This document shows, one piece after another, positions 14,310-27,000 of a stretch of 64,000 nucleotides of DNA. This DNA comes from Pholis gunnellus (Eukaryota; Chordata; Actinopteri; Perciformes; Pholidae), in NCBI GenBank assembly GCA_910591455.2, contig OU342815.1:21473519-21537518 (forward strand), written 5' to 3'. The notes under the pieces were generated by a model. It was not told the DNA's origin. It made no database searches and saw only the letters and a program-made list of their open reading frames with translations. Both the position numbers and the translations under genes were made by a program. Within the stretch, counting starts at the first letter, position 1; each line of letters opens with the position of its first letter.

Positions 14310-14794
14310 CATCTCCAGTTTCCTGCTCCAGCCCTGATGCCGTTTAATGTTTGAGTGTCTCTGCAGATTCAGCGCTGACGCAGCAAAACGGACTGCACTA
14401 TAAACTACTACACGGGAGTGCTGCATTACACTACACACCACAGCTGCAAGACACGGCACTATAGTGCCATCAAGTTCACATTCAGGCACTGGTTTGGAAT
14501 CCAATTTAAGGTAATGGACATGAGAAATACATCTACTGTCTCACAGTGATGGTATTTTCTTGAATTAAAATGGTGAACTTGTGTTTGAGCTTTCCTGAGT
14601 GCATCAAGAAGAAAAAGTGTCTTTTTACGACAAACTTCTTCAAATATATGGTCTGGTTCGATATTCCAACAGCAGGGTCACGACCGCTTCAGAGCAACAG
14701 GTGTTTCAGTTTAACAGGTGACCGTGCTAACTGGTGACTCGCAGCCGAATGCGTCCCTGGTTGCTCGTAGTAAGGTAAGTATATATTTATAATT

Positions 14795-15006
14795 GACTGA
14801 AGAAAAAAATATCTTCGTCGACGAAAAAAAAAGGAGTTTCTCCATAAAGAATTAAACAACAGCACTCGTGTTTATCAGATATGTGCTCATAAGTTTCTTG
14901 GAAATAAGTCGGGAAAAAAAGCATTTTAAAAAATGACAAAATAAATCTTTGTTAACTAGGAACAAGAAGTCAGATTAGCCGACTAAGAGGGGGGGCAGCC
15001 CTAGTT
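14795..15006 (-). repeat. hAT-like MITE remnant, copy 1
   Basis: Contains 'ATATGTGCTCATAAGTTTCT' then 'TTGGAAATAAGTCGG', and ends 'GGGGGGCAGCCCTA', a hAT-type terminus when read in reverse (TAGGGCTGCCCCC). A diverged copy in the same orientation lies at 17,020-17,180. The other end is not clear. Confidence 0.5.
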
Positions 15007-15463
15007 AACACGGTCACTGGTTAAACCGAAACACCGGCGGCGTCTCTGGCATCAAGCTGTTAAACGTGTTGACCACCACAGGACTGTTTGTAGCGGCCAT
15101 TTTAAAACTCAATAAAGTCAAACCTCTGAGTCTGTGTCCTGGTGTTTGACGTTCTGTACGTGAACACAGATGTATGCACGTAGCCACTTGCTAACGTATT
15201 CTACCGGCTCACTACCAGCACACAGGTCTGGAAAGTCGGTTTGTTTAGGTTGCATTCTCCGTCTTTGGTTGGATGATGCTCTTGCACTCCGCTGTGCGCA
15301 CACTTAACGTCTGACATCGATGTTGAAGAACTGGAAAAGGGTCCGTGTGTTGCTTTGACATGCTACGGTAGCGTAACGTTCACAAGAAAATAAAAGACTT
15401 AATAAGAAACCGAGGCCTGGACCGTCCCTCTGTTGCAGCTCTGCTCTGTTGCTCCTTCACACC

Positions 15464-15512
15464 CTGTCTGTCTGTCTGTCTGTCTCTCTGTTGGTCTGTC
15501 TGTCTGTCTCAC
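15464..15512. repeat. (CTGT)n microsatellite
   Basis: Tetranucleotide CTGT/TCTG units with a CTCTCTGTTGGT interruption. Confidence 0.9.
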
Positions 15513-16259
15513 CCTTGGGACCAGGAGGAATTTCCTGAGAGCGGGACGGATGACTTTTCCATACACTTGGCGAGAGAGAGAGAGACCGAGAGAAAAGGAA
15601 GAAGAAGTAGAAAACAACAGCTTCAGACGGTGACCCGGTTTGGCCTCTTCTCTCGTAGCCACCAGAGACAATATTCTGACAAACTGCACCAGAGCAGCTG
15701 ATACAGATGTAACCAGCACATCCAGTCTGATGTTTACAAGACGACTGCGGAGCCGCCAGAGGAAGCACACAAGACCGACACATGTGGGCCTCCCCGGGGC
15801 CAGGAACTGCACATGAACAACTTACCACAACAATCATTTTAAACATTTTTGGATGACATTTACAGTGTTTTCTACGTTATGGTGGCGCTGGAGGAAAAGA
15901 CTTGAGGGTCACCACAAAAAGCAGCCATCCACTGGAGACTGTCGACTTGTCCTGAATGATTCCATACTACGTACCCGTCGCATACTTTTTATTTTTACTT
16001 TTAGTACGTACTGCAGCTGTCCTTACAAAGTACAAACCGCTGCATGCATGCATAGGACATGCTACTAACTTTGACCCTCTTGCTCATATATATTTGATAA
16101 TCATGACATCGCGCTCAGTCATGACGTGACGTGTCTCCCGCCGTGCAGAGGATTGTGGGTCGCAATAGCCAAATAAGCCAGCTGGCTTGCATTCTGCAAA
16201 ATGCGACCGGATGCACTGGGACATCCTGGTATTTGTGGCACACTGTTTATTGTTACCAG

Positions 16260-16365
16260 TGTTTTTAGTCAAGACCAACTATAAACAGAGACCAAGTCAG
16301 GACCGAGAGAAGACCAAGACTTTGAGGGGCTGAGACCAAGTCAAGACCGGACCAGACCCAGTCCC
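16260..16365. repeat. Imperfect 'AGACCAAGTCAAGACC' repeat tract
   Basis: Several degenerate iterations of GACCAAGTCA/AGACCAAG units span about 100 bp. It is a non-coding, simple-repeat-like sequence. Confidence 0.6.
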
Positions 16366-17019
16366 ACACTGCCTGACACACTTATGATAACATGTGGAAC
16401 ATTAAACCGTAGGCACAAACTAAATCATTTTCTAGCACACTAAATATGGTAGTATGGGTGGATGGCACCGCTACTCTTAGTGGGTCTGAATGTGGTCATG
16501 GTTGAAATATGAGATAAATGTTAAGCTCAAAAACACAAGTATTCCTGCTAATAAACGCTTGTATCAGCAGCTGCAAAACACAAAAAGCAAAATGTAGATT
16601 GTAATAAAATCAGCTGACGGGAAAAAGCTCAAAAAAACAAAAATAAACTTGTAAACATGTTCCTCGTTTGTTCAGTTTAATTGTACGTCACATTCCAAAG
16701 TCACAGTTTGATTGACGTTAATTGGATCGAGTCTTATACCATTTCCTGTTTGTGACAAAAACAGTACACAGATGTCCTTTATGCTGTACTAGTAGAAAAC
16801 AGCCGTGCTGAAATACCACCAAAGCAGTATGGCCTTGGAGTAGCAAAAAGAAATGCATGTGGAATCACAATATTACAAAACCACAACACTCAATTAGCAT
16901 CTTCTCAGATCAGTGTCAGACTGTATCAGGATGTTCTTGACGGGTATGTTGGTGATAACCAGCTGCTCAAACGGCATCAATGAACACCGACTGAGAAAAC
17001 CAAAGAAGTTCTTCTCTAC

Positions 17020-17180
17020 AATGTTGTCGACTAATCGATTAATTTATTTAATCTTGTGTTTGTCGGAGATGTGCTCATAGGTTTCCTGGAAAGAAGTCCT
17101 TAAACATAAAAAACAACTCATCCATTTAAGAAATCTTCATCGACTAAGACCAGAAGGGCCGATTAGTCGACTAATGGACG
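17020..17180 (-). repeat. hAT-like MITE remnant, copy 2
   Basis: Shares 'GAGATGTGCTCATAGGTTTC' and 'CTGGAAAGAAGTC' with 14,795-15,006. It is flanked by CGACTAATCGATTAAT and GATTAGTCGACTAAT palindromic ends, which form a short inverted repeat. Confidence 0.5.
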
Positions 17181-20100
17181 ACGAGAGGTCAGCCTTCAAA
17201 TACTCAAAGAGAAAATCCACAGATGTCACTCTTAACTGAGAGATGGGTCACTGGGAAAGCAGTGCAGAGACACCATGAGCACCAACCAACCAACAGTACA
17301 CCAGGACCCTGCAGGTCTCTGATGGCAGAGCAGCCTGATGTTGAAGTAGGGCATTGAAGGATTTTTATACTCCAGTTAACCCTCAACACTTCAGGGAGAT
17401 GCTGAATTCTGGCCCCGCTTTGCATCACGCACGATTGGACGTCTCCCGTCTGTCCGAATGATTACACACTACCACCGTGATGGGCCGGCTCACATCTTAC
17501 AGCACTGGGACACAATCCCCCCCCACCGCCAGGGACGGTTCAGACGAGCTCTTTGAAAATGTTGCATGTTGGGATCTGTATTAATATCAATGCAGGAACA
17601 TGAACTCATTTTAAAAGTCTTGGCAAAATTGAAGGCATTTAATCGTCTATTTCTCTGCTCATTTCCCCAGTAGAGGTCGAAGGAAACATGCTCACTCTCA
17701 ATGGAGACGGCAAACGTTCTCACCAACTGAGACAAACACTTTGGTAGAGCAGCCTATCAGAAATCTAACCTTACTCAGCCTGTTCACTGATCAGATCCTA
17801 GATTATTCTGTCGGGACATTTAACATTTAAGAACTTCGGGCTCTTCAGGTTAAAAGGGGAACTCCACCCATTTTCATAATTCCTGCATGAAGAGCTCTCT
17901 AAAAGACTAGAGCGCTAAAACTTGAACTCCACTGAGTATGAAGTGTGGAAGATAGTATTGATGATGGAGAGAATGTTCTCAGGGTTCTTCATCTGAGGAC
18001 TGAGAACGACAGAATGAAGCTCATTTGGGTATAAAAAAGAAAAGAAACATTCTCAGGGTCAAGAATTCATCGACTATGGTCTCCTTTAACAGGACCAAAG
18101 ATCCTTAAAATGTCTTCAATTAGATCTTCTGAATTTACGGTCGTAACATTGAAGCCACATTAAGTCTCTTGGATACTGGCGCTGTGGCGACTTGATGGAG
18201 GTCGTCTGTAGAAGCTCTGCCACACAAACATCAATTTGCTGCAGGCGTCCACGTTCTCCCGAGCAGATGCACTTAAGACGCATATAGATCCGTATTTGGG
18301 AATACCGACCCGGAATTATCGATTTCCCACTTGCAATGGATCACGTTACATCTCCGGTTTCTGGCTTTGAGAGACAGGAGAGCTCATGTTCACCAACATG
18401 TTCATCGATTGAACTTTCCTTGGCCATGGAGATAATAATATTTGGGTGGTGTTCTCCTTTAAATGGAAAGATTTTGTAGGAAAATATGCTCGTATTTTTG
18501 AAAGTAAACAAGTCAGTAACAAGTAGATATCCAAAGTTAGGATCCTGTATTGTATTTAGCACCAGTGTTTTCAACATGATATCGCCGAATCAAACACAGA
18601 ATTCATAATAAATTCAATTGTGAGACAAAGACAGAAAAGTCAGTCATGGCTCAAATTTTTGCCAAATTTGCCATCATCTGGCAACAAAATATGTTGGGAG
18701 GGGTCAAAACTCCAGGTTTTAGTGTGTAGAACAACTTTATTGTTCAAACCGAGGGCTAAACACGCGTTGACCTCCTCAGACTTTTTCCCTTCTCCAGGAA
18801 CCTCGGGAGTTGAGGTGAAGTTGTGCCGGAAACCTCCGCTCTGCGTCAACAAAATCTATCGGCCAATCGGTCTACAGACGGGACTTCCTGGTTTGCATTT
18901 CATCCGTCTCACCTGCACACTGCTGCTGCAGCAGGGCAGTCAATGGGTGAAATAATTTGCTTATTCATCTTATACTTGAAGGGATCTATAGCGGGACTGA
19001 TGTGCACCACGGTGCGGAATTATAATCCCATTTTGAATCTGTACGTACACTTTATTGGAACACGTTTCCATGTGGCTACATCATCGCCGAGAACGTAAAA
19101 GGAGAAGAAAACTGCAACATTTCAATGTAAAGATGGACAAACGATGCAAAGAGCAAAAATAAATCCACCCAGAGAAGATGACAAAACATGTCAGCCATGA
19201 AGACACTGTCCTCTACCAACACCTGCAGGTACCACCACAACAATCCACTCGTATCATGTTAAACCATTTCCAGACCCTTTACCTCCATTTAACACTCAGT
19301 GTTTCTACCAATAACCCTGTTGGATTATTTTGAGCAGGACGACATGACAGACAGGTTTACCAGTGAGACAGTGAGACAGCACACAGGCTATATTAGCTGG
19401 ACGACAAGATGGTGAGACAGGTTTGACCCGCAGGAAGACACAGACAGATGGCCGGCCTGCATGTCTGATGATGCTGAATTTTAAATATCTTTTAAATGGG
19501 ACTTGGGGCAAAACCCCTGAGCAGGCTGGTATTAAAGAAGATACAATAAAAGAAACACATTCATTTATATCTAATAGGCTAAATTGCATAAGTCAGTAGT
19601 GTGGCAGCTGCGAGGTGGGAACACGCCCATGGCTGTGTAACGCTATATGAATGCCACGCCTTGCTTGTGTCAGGCTCAGCACGCCTGGCCTCCGAGCTGC
19701 AGAAACCCAAACGCCAGATACTCCGGCTGGAGAGGAGCGCTTGTCAGCCGGCTGCGAAGGCTGCGCATCCAGGGGGCCGGGAGGGAGTCTGCGCTCTGCA
19801 GGGCCCTGCGGCGTTTAATACAGCGGCGCAAGGGAAAAAAAACACACGCACACACACACGCACATGCACAACGAATAACGAACATATATACGTGTGCATA
19901 TGCAGTTACCCAATGAAATGCATGAGCCGGCTGATGCGAATGAAAGCCCATTTTTGTGTGAGGATAGTCGTTTTCTCTGTCACCAGCCGTCCCTTTCTCT
20001 GCATACACATGCACCCACTAACGGGATTAATTGGCTTTTTTCTCTCTCCCCCCAGCGGATGCTAATTAAAGGATCTGCTCACACAATAAAAAGGTCCAAA

Positions 20101-20229
20101 AATGTGGATTCGCACTGCCAATATATATATATATAAATATATAAATAAATATATAACCGCGAGGTAGAAGAGAAAGCAGGGTGAATGTGTTGGGATAGAG
20201 ATGCGGTGAGGGTGAATTGGGCTACTTAC

Positions 20230-20483
20230 TGTGCGGATCCAGGGGAGGTTTCTGGGAGAAAACCCGCAGCCACCAGCGGGGAGAGAGACGACTAGTGTCC
20301 GGTAGGAAGCCCCGCGGTGTGACGGTCAAGCCTTCGTCGGGGATTTCTGCCGGTTTAGTCCCGGTTTTTTCACCGACTCCCCTTTCCCCAGATATCCCAG
20401 ATTTCCCCCTGCTGCCTCACTGAATCCCAACAGCGCTAACACCAGCGTCAAGTTAGCGGAAAGCAAAACGGACCACTTCCGGG
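20230..20483 (-). other. Non-coding 5' exon and promoter of a minus-strand gene
   Basis: On the minus strand this GC-rich block ends in a good splice donor, CACA|GTAAGTAG (exon end at 20,230). It contains no ATG in any minus-strand frame, so it would be an untranslated first exon. ACTTCCGG (20,475-20,482) is a consensus ETS/GABP-type promoter motif when read as CCGGAAGT on the minus strand, and CpG is locally enriched relative to the flanks. The exon reads away from the CTLA4/CD28-like genes, as mammalian RAPH1 does relative to CD28. The RAPH1 identity is only an inference, since no coding exon lies in the window. The exact transcription start is unknown. Confidence 0.5.
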
Positions 20484-21286
20484 AGGGACTTTCACAATAA
20501 ACTCGCTCCGCTGTTGCATTAAAACCAAAGTAAATGTTTTTACATTAATTATAAAAGACAAGGAAGGATGAAATAAAATACTTTTGTTTTCATTATTCAT
20601 TATTCAAAGTGTACAAAATAAAATTATAATATTAAATTCTAATACATTCTTATACTCAAATTGTCATTAATATCCTGAACTGATTCCTGCATTGTCCTTT
20701 GATGAGCAGAGCTTAATTGTACTAACTACTGTATAAGTACAGCAAGTAGGCCTAGCCAACCGCAAATGTCGGGTTCAAGTTCGTTGGTATTTTATTGTGA
20801 AGCTGAAATCATCTCTGTTCCGGTGTTCTACAGTCTGACTTGACGCATGCTTACACCGGATCCCAAAAAACTCAGCGGGAGCGCGTATCCATGCCCTGCG
20901 CGTTCCCGGTGCCTTGCTTCCTGTCCTGCCCAACCCAGAAATCAGCCTCGACCAATCGGTCCTGATGAGGTCATTCTATTCCGTTCTACTCTGTTCTGTT
21001 CATATATTCTTTATTATGTATAAATACAACAGGAATATATGAGAATATACATATAGCTTCATATGTCATATTAATACATGCAAACATGCATTATTATTAT
21101 TATATATTTATATATATATGAATGTATGTATATAGACATGTGTATATACATACAAATGTTTTTATATACAGAACTTTGTATATTAATACATACATGTAAA
21201 TGGGTATATATACATATATACACGTATGTGTGTATATATATGTATATTATATCATTAATATTAATATTATTTTGTACTAGAGTGAT

Positions 21287-21334
21287 CGTTCTCTCTCTCT
21301 CTCTCTCTGCTCACACACACAAACCTACACGCAC

Positions 21335-21380
<46 letters not shown>

Positions 21381-21435
21381 ACACTTACACGCACACTCAC
21401 ACACACACACACGCACACGCACACGCACGCGCACA

Positions 21436-21485
<50 letters not shown>

Positions 21486-21488
21486 CAC
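21287..21488. repeat. Compound (TC)n-(CA)n microsatellite
   Basis: A (TC)n run is followed by about 180 bp of CA repeats interrupted by TTACAC, GCACACGC and CTCACA variants. The long His/Thr open frame across it is an artefact. Confidence 0.95.
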
Positions 21489-22277
21489 CTAAGTCAGCAC
21501 ATTGTTCAGTTTTAAACCAAAGTGTGACCTCTAGTGGTCTCACAGCGCCTGTGTAGACAGCAGTGACGCAGCCACACACAAAGGGCCCAACAGCAAATAC
21601 AAAAATGCAATTTAAGCATGTTTTCTTTTTTCAAATCTAAGCATTAAAAAGTATAAAATAAAGGGATTATGAGATCAAGTCAATCTCGAATATCAGATAC
21701 AAATATCTTTATTGAGGTTTCTCTCACACAACGTAAGAGAGAAGCTGAACTGTGAGGTTGTTAAATGTAGATTGTTTGAAGACGTTTGAAGATTGTCTCC
21801 TGAACCAGTTGCAACATCATCTCTTACGTATACGCGTAAGGTGAGCACAGTGATACATTCAATATGCTGCACAGTGGCTCTAAAACATCCAGGTAAAGAT
21901 GGACGGAGCCTTCGATCACACAGAAACAGCCCGGAGTAGCTACAAAGTGTTACATTGAAACATACTTATTTGTCATTTTATTAGAATACATTCTAATGTT
22001 GAACAAACTGTTTCACAGCTATGAAACGGAATCCATTCGTTTTTGGCCCTAAAAGTAATGGATAAATGAATGGACTGTCATATAATAAGTCATTTTAATG
22101 CATTATCTGTACAGTTGTATACAAGTAAAGCTGCCCGCCCGTCTCTTCATTCACTCTCCAGGACTATAAAGTGCATTTCGCTGTAGAAGCCTGATGTACA
22201 ATGACATAAGTGAAACCTTGATCCTTCAGTAGTTAAATGGAAGTCAGACGCTGCAGCTGCAAACCAGTCACACTTCA

Positions 22278-22280
<3 letters not shown>

Positions 22281-22309
<29 letters not shown>
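22281..22309. repeat. (GT)n microsatellite
   Basis: About 29 bp of GT. Confidence 0.95.
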
Positions 22310-22312
<3 letters not shown>

Positions 22313-22973
22313 CGCAGAGTGAGTGAAGGAAATAGTCATTTCCACCAAAACCTCATGGATGTTGACCTTTTCGTTGTAAATTGATATGATAATAACTCAA
22401 ATCAAAACCTCAACCACAGCTTCCCACCTCGAGGTTTCAGCAGAAAGAGACTGCACGTCAGACAAAAACGTTATTTTTCCATCATCTCGGATCGTATGAG
22501 TAAACCACAGATTATTCAAAGCAGACAGATAGTTGACGGAAATAGGAATTAAAGAATTTCCGCTCCAGTCATTTGTGGAACTTTAAAACCTTTAAATTAT
22601 AAAAACAAAATCATCTCAGTACCTTCACAACCTTTTCCAGCCCACTACCTGGATCGCTATTTTAGATTATAAATGCAAAGCGGTCTGTGAGTGAGGGGGA
22701 CGAAAACACAATATATTCAGCATTTAGGGGAAAGAATATGAAGAGGAACATATCACACCAAAGACATTCTGAAGTTCATCAGAACAGAAGAATCATGTTG
22801 CAGACAGAATCAACTGTTATCCAACAGTCTCACACCAATTAAACGGCTTTAAAGGATAAAACGGAAATATGGGACAAGGCTGTTTCCTTTGTACACGACA
22901 AAGAGCCAGTAAGGTGATCGCCCCTTTTACAGTCGTTACTTTAATGTACATCTTATATTCAGGCCATACAGAG

Positions 22974-22974
<1 letters not shown>

Positions 22975-23016
<42 letters not shown>
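22975..23016. repeat. (TG)n microsatellite
   Basis: About 42 bp of TG, 210 bp upstream of the L2 LINE fragment. Confidence 0.95.
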
Positions 23017-23017
<1 letters not shown>

Positions 23018-23226
23018 TTTCACAGCCTCACACAGGATGTACCCATCAGATTCACATTCACACACTGAGTCACACATGTCGTCATCATGCGTTGAACCTG
23101 ACTGTCGTGCTGTACAGAGAAGACGTTTGTACGTCTACCTTTGTGCAGAGAGTGTAGCGACGATCCCACTGAACCTTGAAGGAGAAGAAGACTTTCTTTA
23201 TATGGATTTGGTGAAATCCTGCTGTT

Positions 23227-23695
23227 TTGGTTGATAAAGCACTGAATGGTTTAGGGCCAAAGTACATGTCTGATGTGCTGCTACCTTATGAACCATCCCG
23301 ACCCCTTAGGTGGTCTGGGACCGGTCTACTTCCTGTTCCCAGAGTCAGAACTAAACATGGAGAAGCAGCGTTCAGTTGTTCTGCTCCACATATCTGGAAC
23401 AAAGTCTCAGAAAGCTGCAGGTCTGCTGAGACTGTTTGCTGCTGCCTTTGACTGAACCGGATTCAAGGATATTAATACATTTCTGCATTTCACTACTGTA
23501 TTTTATTTCTTACACTGCTTTTTAGTGTTTTAATGACTGTTTTTAATGTTTCAATAAATGTTCTTAATTGATTTTAAATCTCCTTTACTTTTGCCTTATG
23601 TTTTGATGTTTTTAATGGTTTTATGTGAAGCACTTTGAATTACCTTGTTGTTGAAATGTGCTGTACAAATAAACTTGCCTTGCCTTGTATTGACA
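23227..23695 (+). mobile_element. L2-type LINE, 3' end (5'-truncated)
   Basis: A frame beginning at the left edge reads KALNGLGPKYMSDVLLPYE, the C-terminal signature of L2-clade LINE ORF2 (usually 'KALNGLAPxYLSDLL'), and continues with SAPHIWNKVSES. It is followed by the typical L2 3' tail, GCACTTTGAATTACCTTG then TGTACAAATAAACTTGCC, with short TTGCC repeats at the very end. Only the extreme 3' end is present, as expected for target-primed insertion that stopped early. No function is retained. Confidence 0.85.
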
Positions 23696-23737
23696 CCTGT
23701 AATCCATAGCAGCCAATCAGGAGGACAAGATGAGAGC

Positions 23738-23761
23738 GGGGGGGGGGGGGGGGGGGGGGGG
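23738..23761 (+). repeat. Poly-G tract (24 bp)
   Basis: An uninterrupted run of 24 G. It could form a G-quadruplex. Such runs are also frequent places for assembly length error. Confidence 0.9.
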
Positions 23762-24022
23762 CTGCAGAATTAAACTTGAGAGCCGGACTCAGTTAAAATA
23801 ACGGCTGAAACTGCACAGACAGATATTTGTTTTAACCCTCTGAACCCCAGAAACCCTCCAGCAGTGATTGAAAAGCCTCTTTTCTTTTAAAATAAACACC
23901 TAAATCACATTAATTTATACAAAAGTTACGTGACAAAACCTCAGTCTGAACGGCAGGCTGTTCATGCAGGGCAGAGATGAGAGGACAAGAAATGTTGGAA
24001 GGACCTGTTGTGAAAATGTAAA

Positions 24023-24044
24023 TGTGTGTGTGTGTGTGTGTGTG
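24023..24044. repeat. (TG)11 microsatellite
   Basis: 22 bp of TG. Confidence 0.9.
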
Positions 24045-27000
24045 CTGATATGTTGCTCTGTTGCCTGTGTGTTTGGTAACCAGACTTTGTTTTATCCCAA
24101 AGAAGAGATGATGTCAAATCAAACACAATTTAGATTTCATTTCAAGGTTCAAGGATCATTTATTGTCATCCTGCAGCACAGGGTTGCACAACAGAACTCA
24201 CTTGTAGCGCAATTCAATTTGTGCTACGCTAAGAAACACATGCCAAAAGTAAAAGTGTAGAGCAGTTGTGAGTGTGTTTGAGCACCACCAGCATCACTGA
24301 TGTAAACACAGAGTCCACCTCCTCTGGTCCTACACTCCGTCCTGTGGTCCACCCGGTGCCGGGTCTCTTTCTATCATTTAAGTTAAATATATATGTATTG
24401 TCTTCTTCCAAGGCTTGTCTTATTACTTTCCTTTACCCAAGGAGAAGAGTGGCTCTCTACCACTGCACTGTTTCTTTGCAGAGAGACTTCAAACATCACT
24501 CGACATGTTCTGTACAACACCTGCAGCAACTGACCACTAGATGGCAGCACAAACTGGATTTCAGGCAGTAAATTAAAGGACTGAAATATGGCTGCACTGC
24601 ACTTTATTCGTTGAACGGAATACATTCTGAATAAAAACTATTCGTTGGTGTGGCCTGTTCTCACGGGCGTATTATGAGACAATGAGCTCTGTTGTGATCG
24701 AATCATAGATCATTCATTGTCTTTGCCAGCAATCAATGACAATGAACAATGACCCGTTAGCCCCCCCCTCTCTCTCTGTGTGTGTGTGTTGTATTCCCTC
24801 AGAGGACGACAGAGAGAGTTAAGGAGGATACAAATGAATATGTCATCACCAGACCTGGACAGTTCAGGAAACCCTGCATCAGCTTATAATAAAGACACAT
24901 CACATCATATCACAGCTGTTCATGTTTCGTGAGCCTTCTCAGTGTAAATCACACCGTAGGGAGTCCGGGAGACGAGTTAGTGAGGCGATGATGGTAATGA
25001 TTCGTCAACATTACAAATATCTTCATTCCACTCTTACTTTACTTATACATTGCAAAATGATAGCTTACTTACTACATGAACAAAAGAATGCATTAAAAAA
25101 ATAATAAGGACGAAGACGAGGCACGAAACATGCAAGAACCCGATCCCTGTTAAGATAAGAAATGAAATTATCCCACAACAGGGAAATGAAAGGAATAAAG
25201 TGATGATTTCAATGAAAATGAAACAATACATAAAAAAAACATGCTGCTCACATATGAAGGAGATACGTTTAAAAAAGAGGCACAAAAATCACTAAAGGCA
25301 CAGAGAGAAGAACAGAGCTGCAGTAACTGATGTCTGTGCTTGTTACAAACTAAACACAAGATAATACACAACAAAATAGATTTAAAACCCCCCAAAATAA
25401 AAAAGTAAATTATGTTTTGTGATCTTTATCCCTAGTATTTGTATTATGTCATATACAGATGTTTTGAGAATAAATCATATATGTTTTTCCAACACCACTA
25501 TCAACCACTGACACCATAGAAATGATCAAAATGTTTGGTTTATACCTCGTGCTGTGCTTATGACAACAAACACTTTGACTTTGATGTTTGATGATTGATT
25601 TGTATTTGAGGTTTTCAGTTACTTTTTCCTGTTCAGGGGCTCCGTCAGCTGGAGACAAGCTCACTTCTCCAGTCCATCAGTCATCAGTATTTAATGTTCA
25701 TCACTTTGGTAACTCACCACACATTTTAATGTTGCAAACTGAAAAAGATGAGACAGAAATCAGATGTTTTGTGATGTGGCTCCTGGGACCAGTTTTGTAT
25801 CTAAAGCTGACATGTTTATTATGTTATCCGCTGCATATACATTGTACTATGAATATTTCAGATGATTTGAGGTTTTAAACGTTGTATATATATAAAAATC
25901 ACGAGCTCTTTAGTAATACTTGTGATGGGCTGGTGCACTGAAAATGGATTTAATTGTAACAGCGAGATATAAGTAATTGTCCTTCATGTGTTTAGTCAAA
26001 TGAGATGCTTAATAGTTCAGACGTGTTTCATGCATCAGGTGATTTACTTGAAAATGGAGATTGTGTGATAACGTGCATTTTCAGAACAGCCGCTCTCGTG
26101 CCTCTGCAGGAAGTGAACACGCTTGATGCTAGAGAATAACAGCACAATGAATGTTGAACTCTTGTGTGATTTTGGTACCTTTTTATTTATTTCAAAGGAA
26201 AATGAGACAATCCGTGTGAAAACCTGCCGCCACACCTGGTTTGGACTCGGTCATCCCTTTTGAAAACAGGAAGCCGATGAAATGTACTGGGACCGAGTCT
26301 GTCTGTGAGGACGGAGACGTTCACGTCATTGAAGCACCAACAACTTTATCCGTTGCCTTACTTCGTTGTTACTTACTTTAGTGATGGATGCAAACACTGG
26401 AATGACATTCATGCAAATACTCAGTGAAATTATGTATTATGCAGGAAAACACAAAACAAAACGTTCGTGTCCTCTTGATACGGCAGAAAAACACAGCGAG
26501 TGAGTGAATTCGCTTTGTGGCAAAATAGTGGTGACGAACAGTTTTGGGTCGATGCACAGAGTATGAAAAAGGCTCCAACGTACGTCCTCTTATTCTTTCA
26601 CAACGGAAGCAAAAGCAGAGGTTCAGAAACGTTTCTGGACCCATTTCAAGTTCTCATCAGAGAATCGTGACACATAGAAGAAAAAACGTTGGCTGGAAAC
26701 AGCTGACTACACTTCAAAAGATGTAAAGTAACAGCACCATAGGTCACTAAGAATATGAAATTATTTGGCTTTGGTTGGGCTGTGGGAGAGTTAAATCTTT
26801 CTTAATATTACATCCATGTTAACTCAGTGTTGATAGGAAACATCAGACGAGAACACGTCTGTTTGAACTCAATCAGCTTCACGTGATGTATTTTCCGCAC
26901 AATTGCAAAGAGCCTGACTGACTGACGGCTTCTGATATTGTATTTTTGCACTTCATGCTAAAGTTCTGAAACAATGACAGCAGCAGAAATAAACCACTGT

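Larger units (their letters stand above)
20484..23226. other. Intergenic; microsatellites and AT-rich DNA, no gene seen
   Basis: Contains an AT-rich TATA/TACA tract (about 21,080-21,260), compound microsatellites and a minus-strand AATAAA at 21,708-21,713 (TTTATT on plus) that could end an unseen transcript. Open frames here have no recognisable family and overlap dinucleotide repeats. Confidence 0.6.

Noticed and set aside
19601..20065. 154-codon plus-strand frame near the upstream promoter
   Set aside because: It lies in GC-rich then CA-rich sequence, other frames on both strands are equally open, and the sequence has no known domain. An alternative first exon here remains possible but unsupported.
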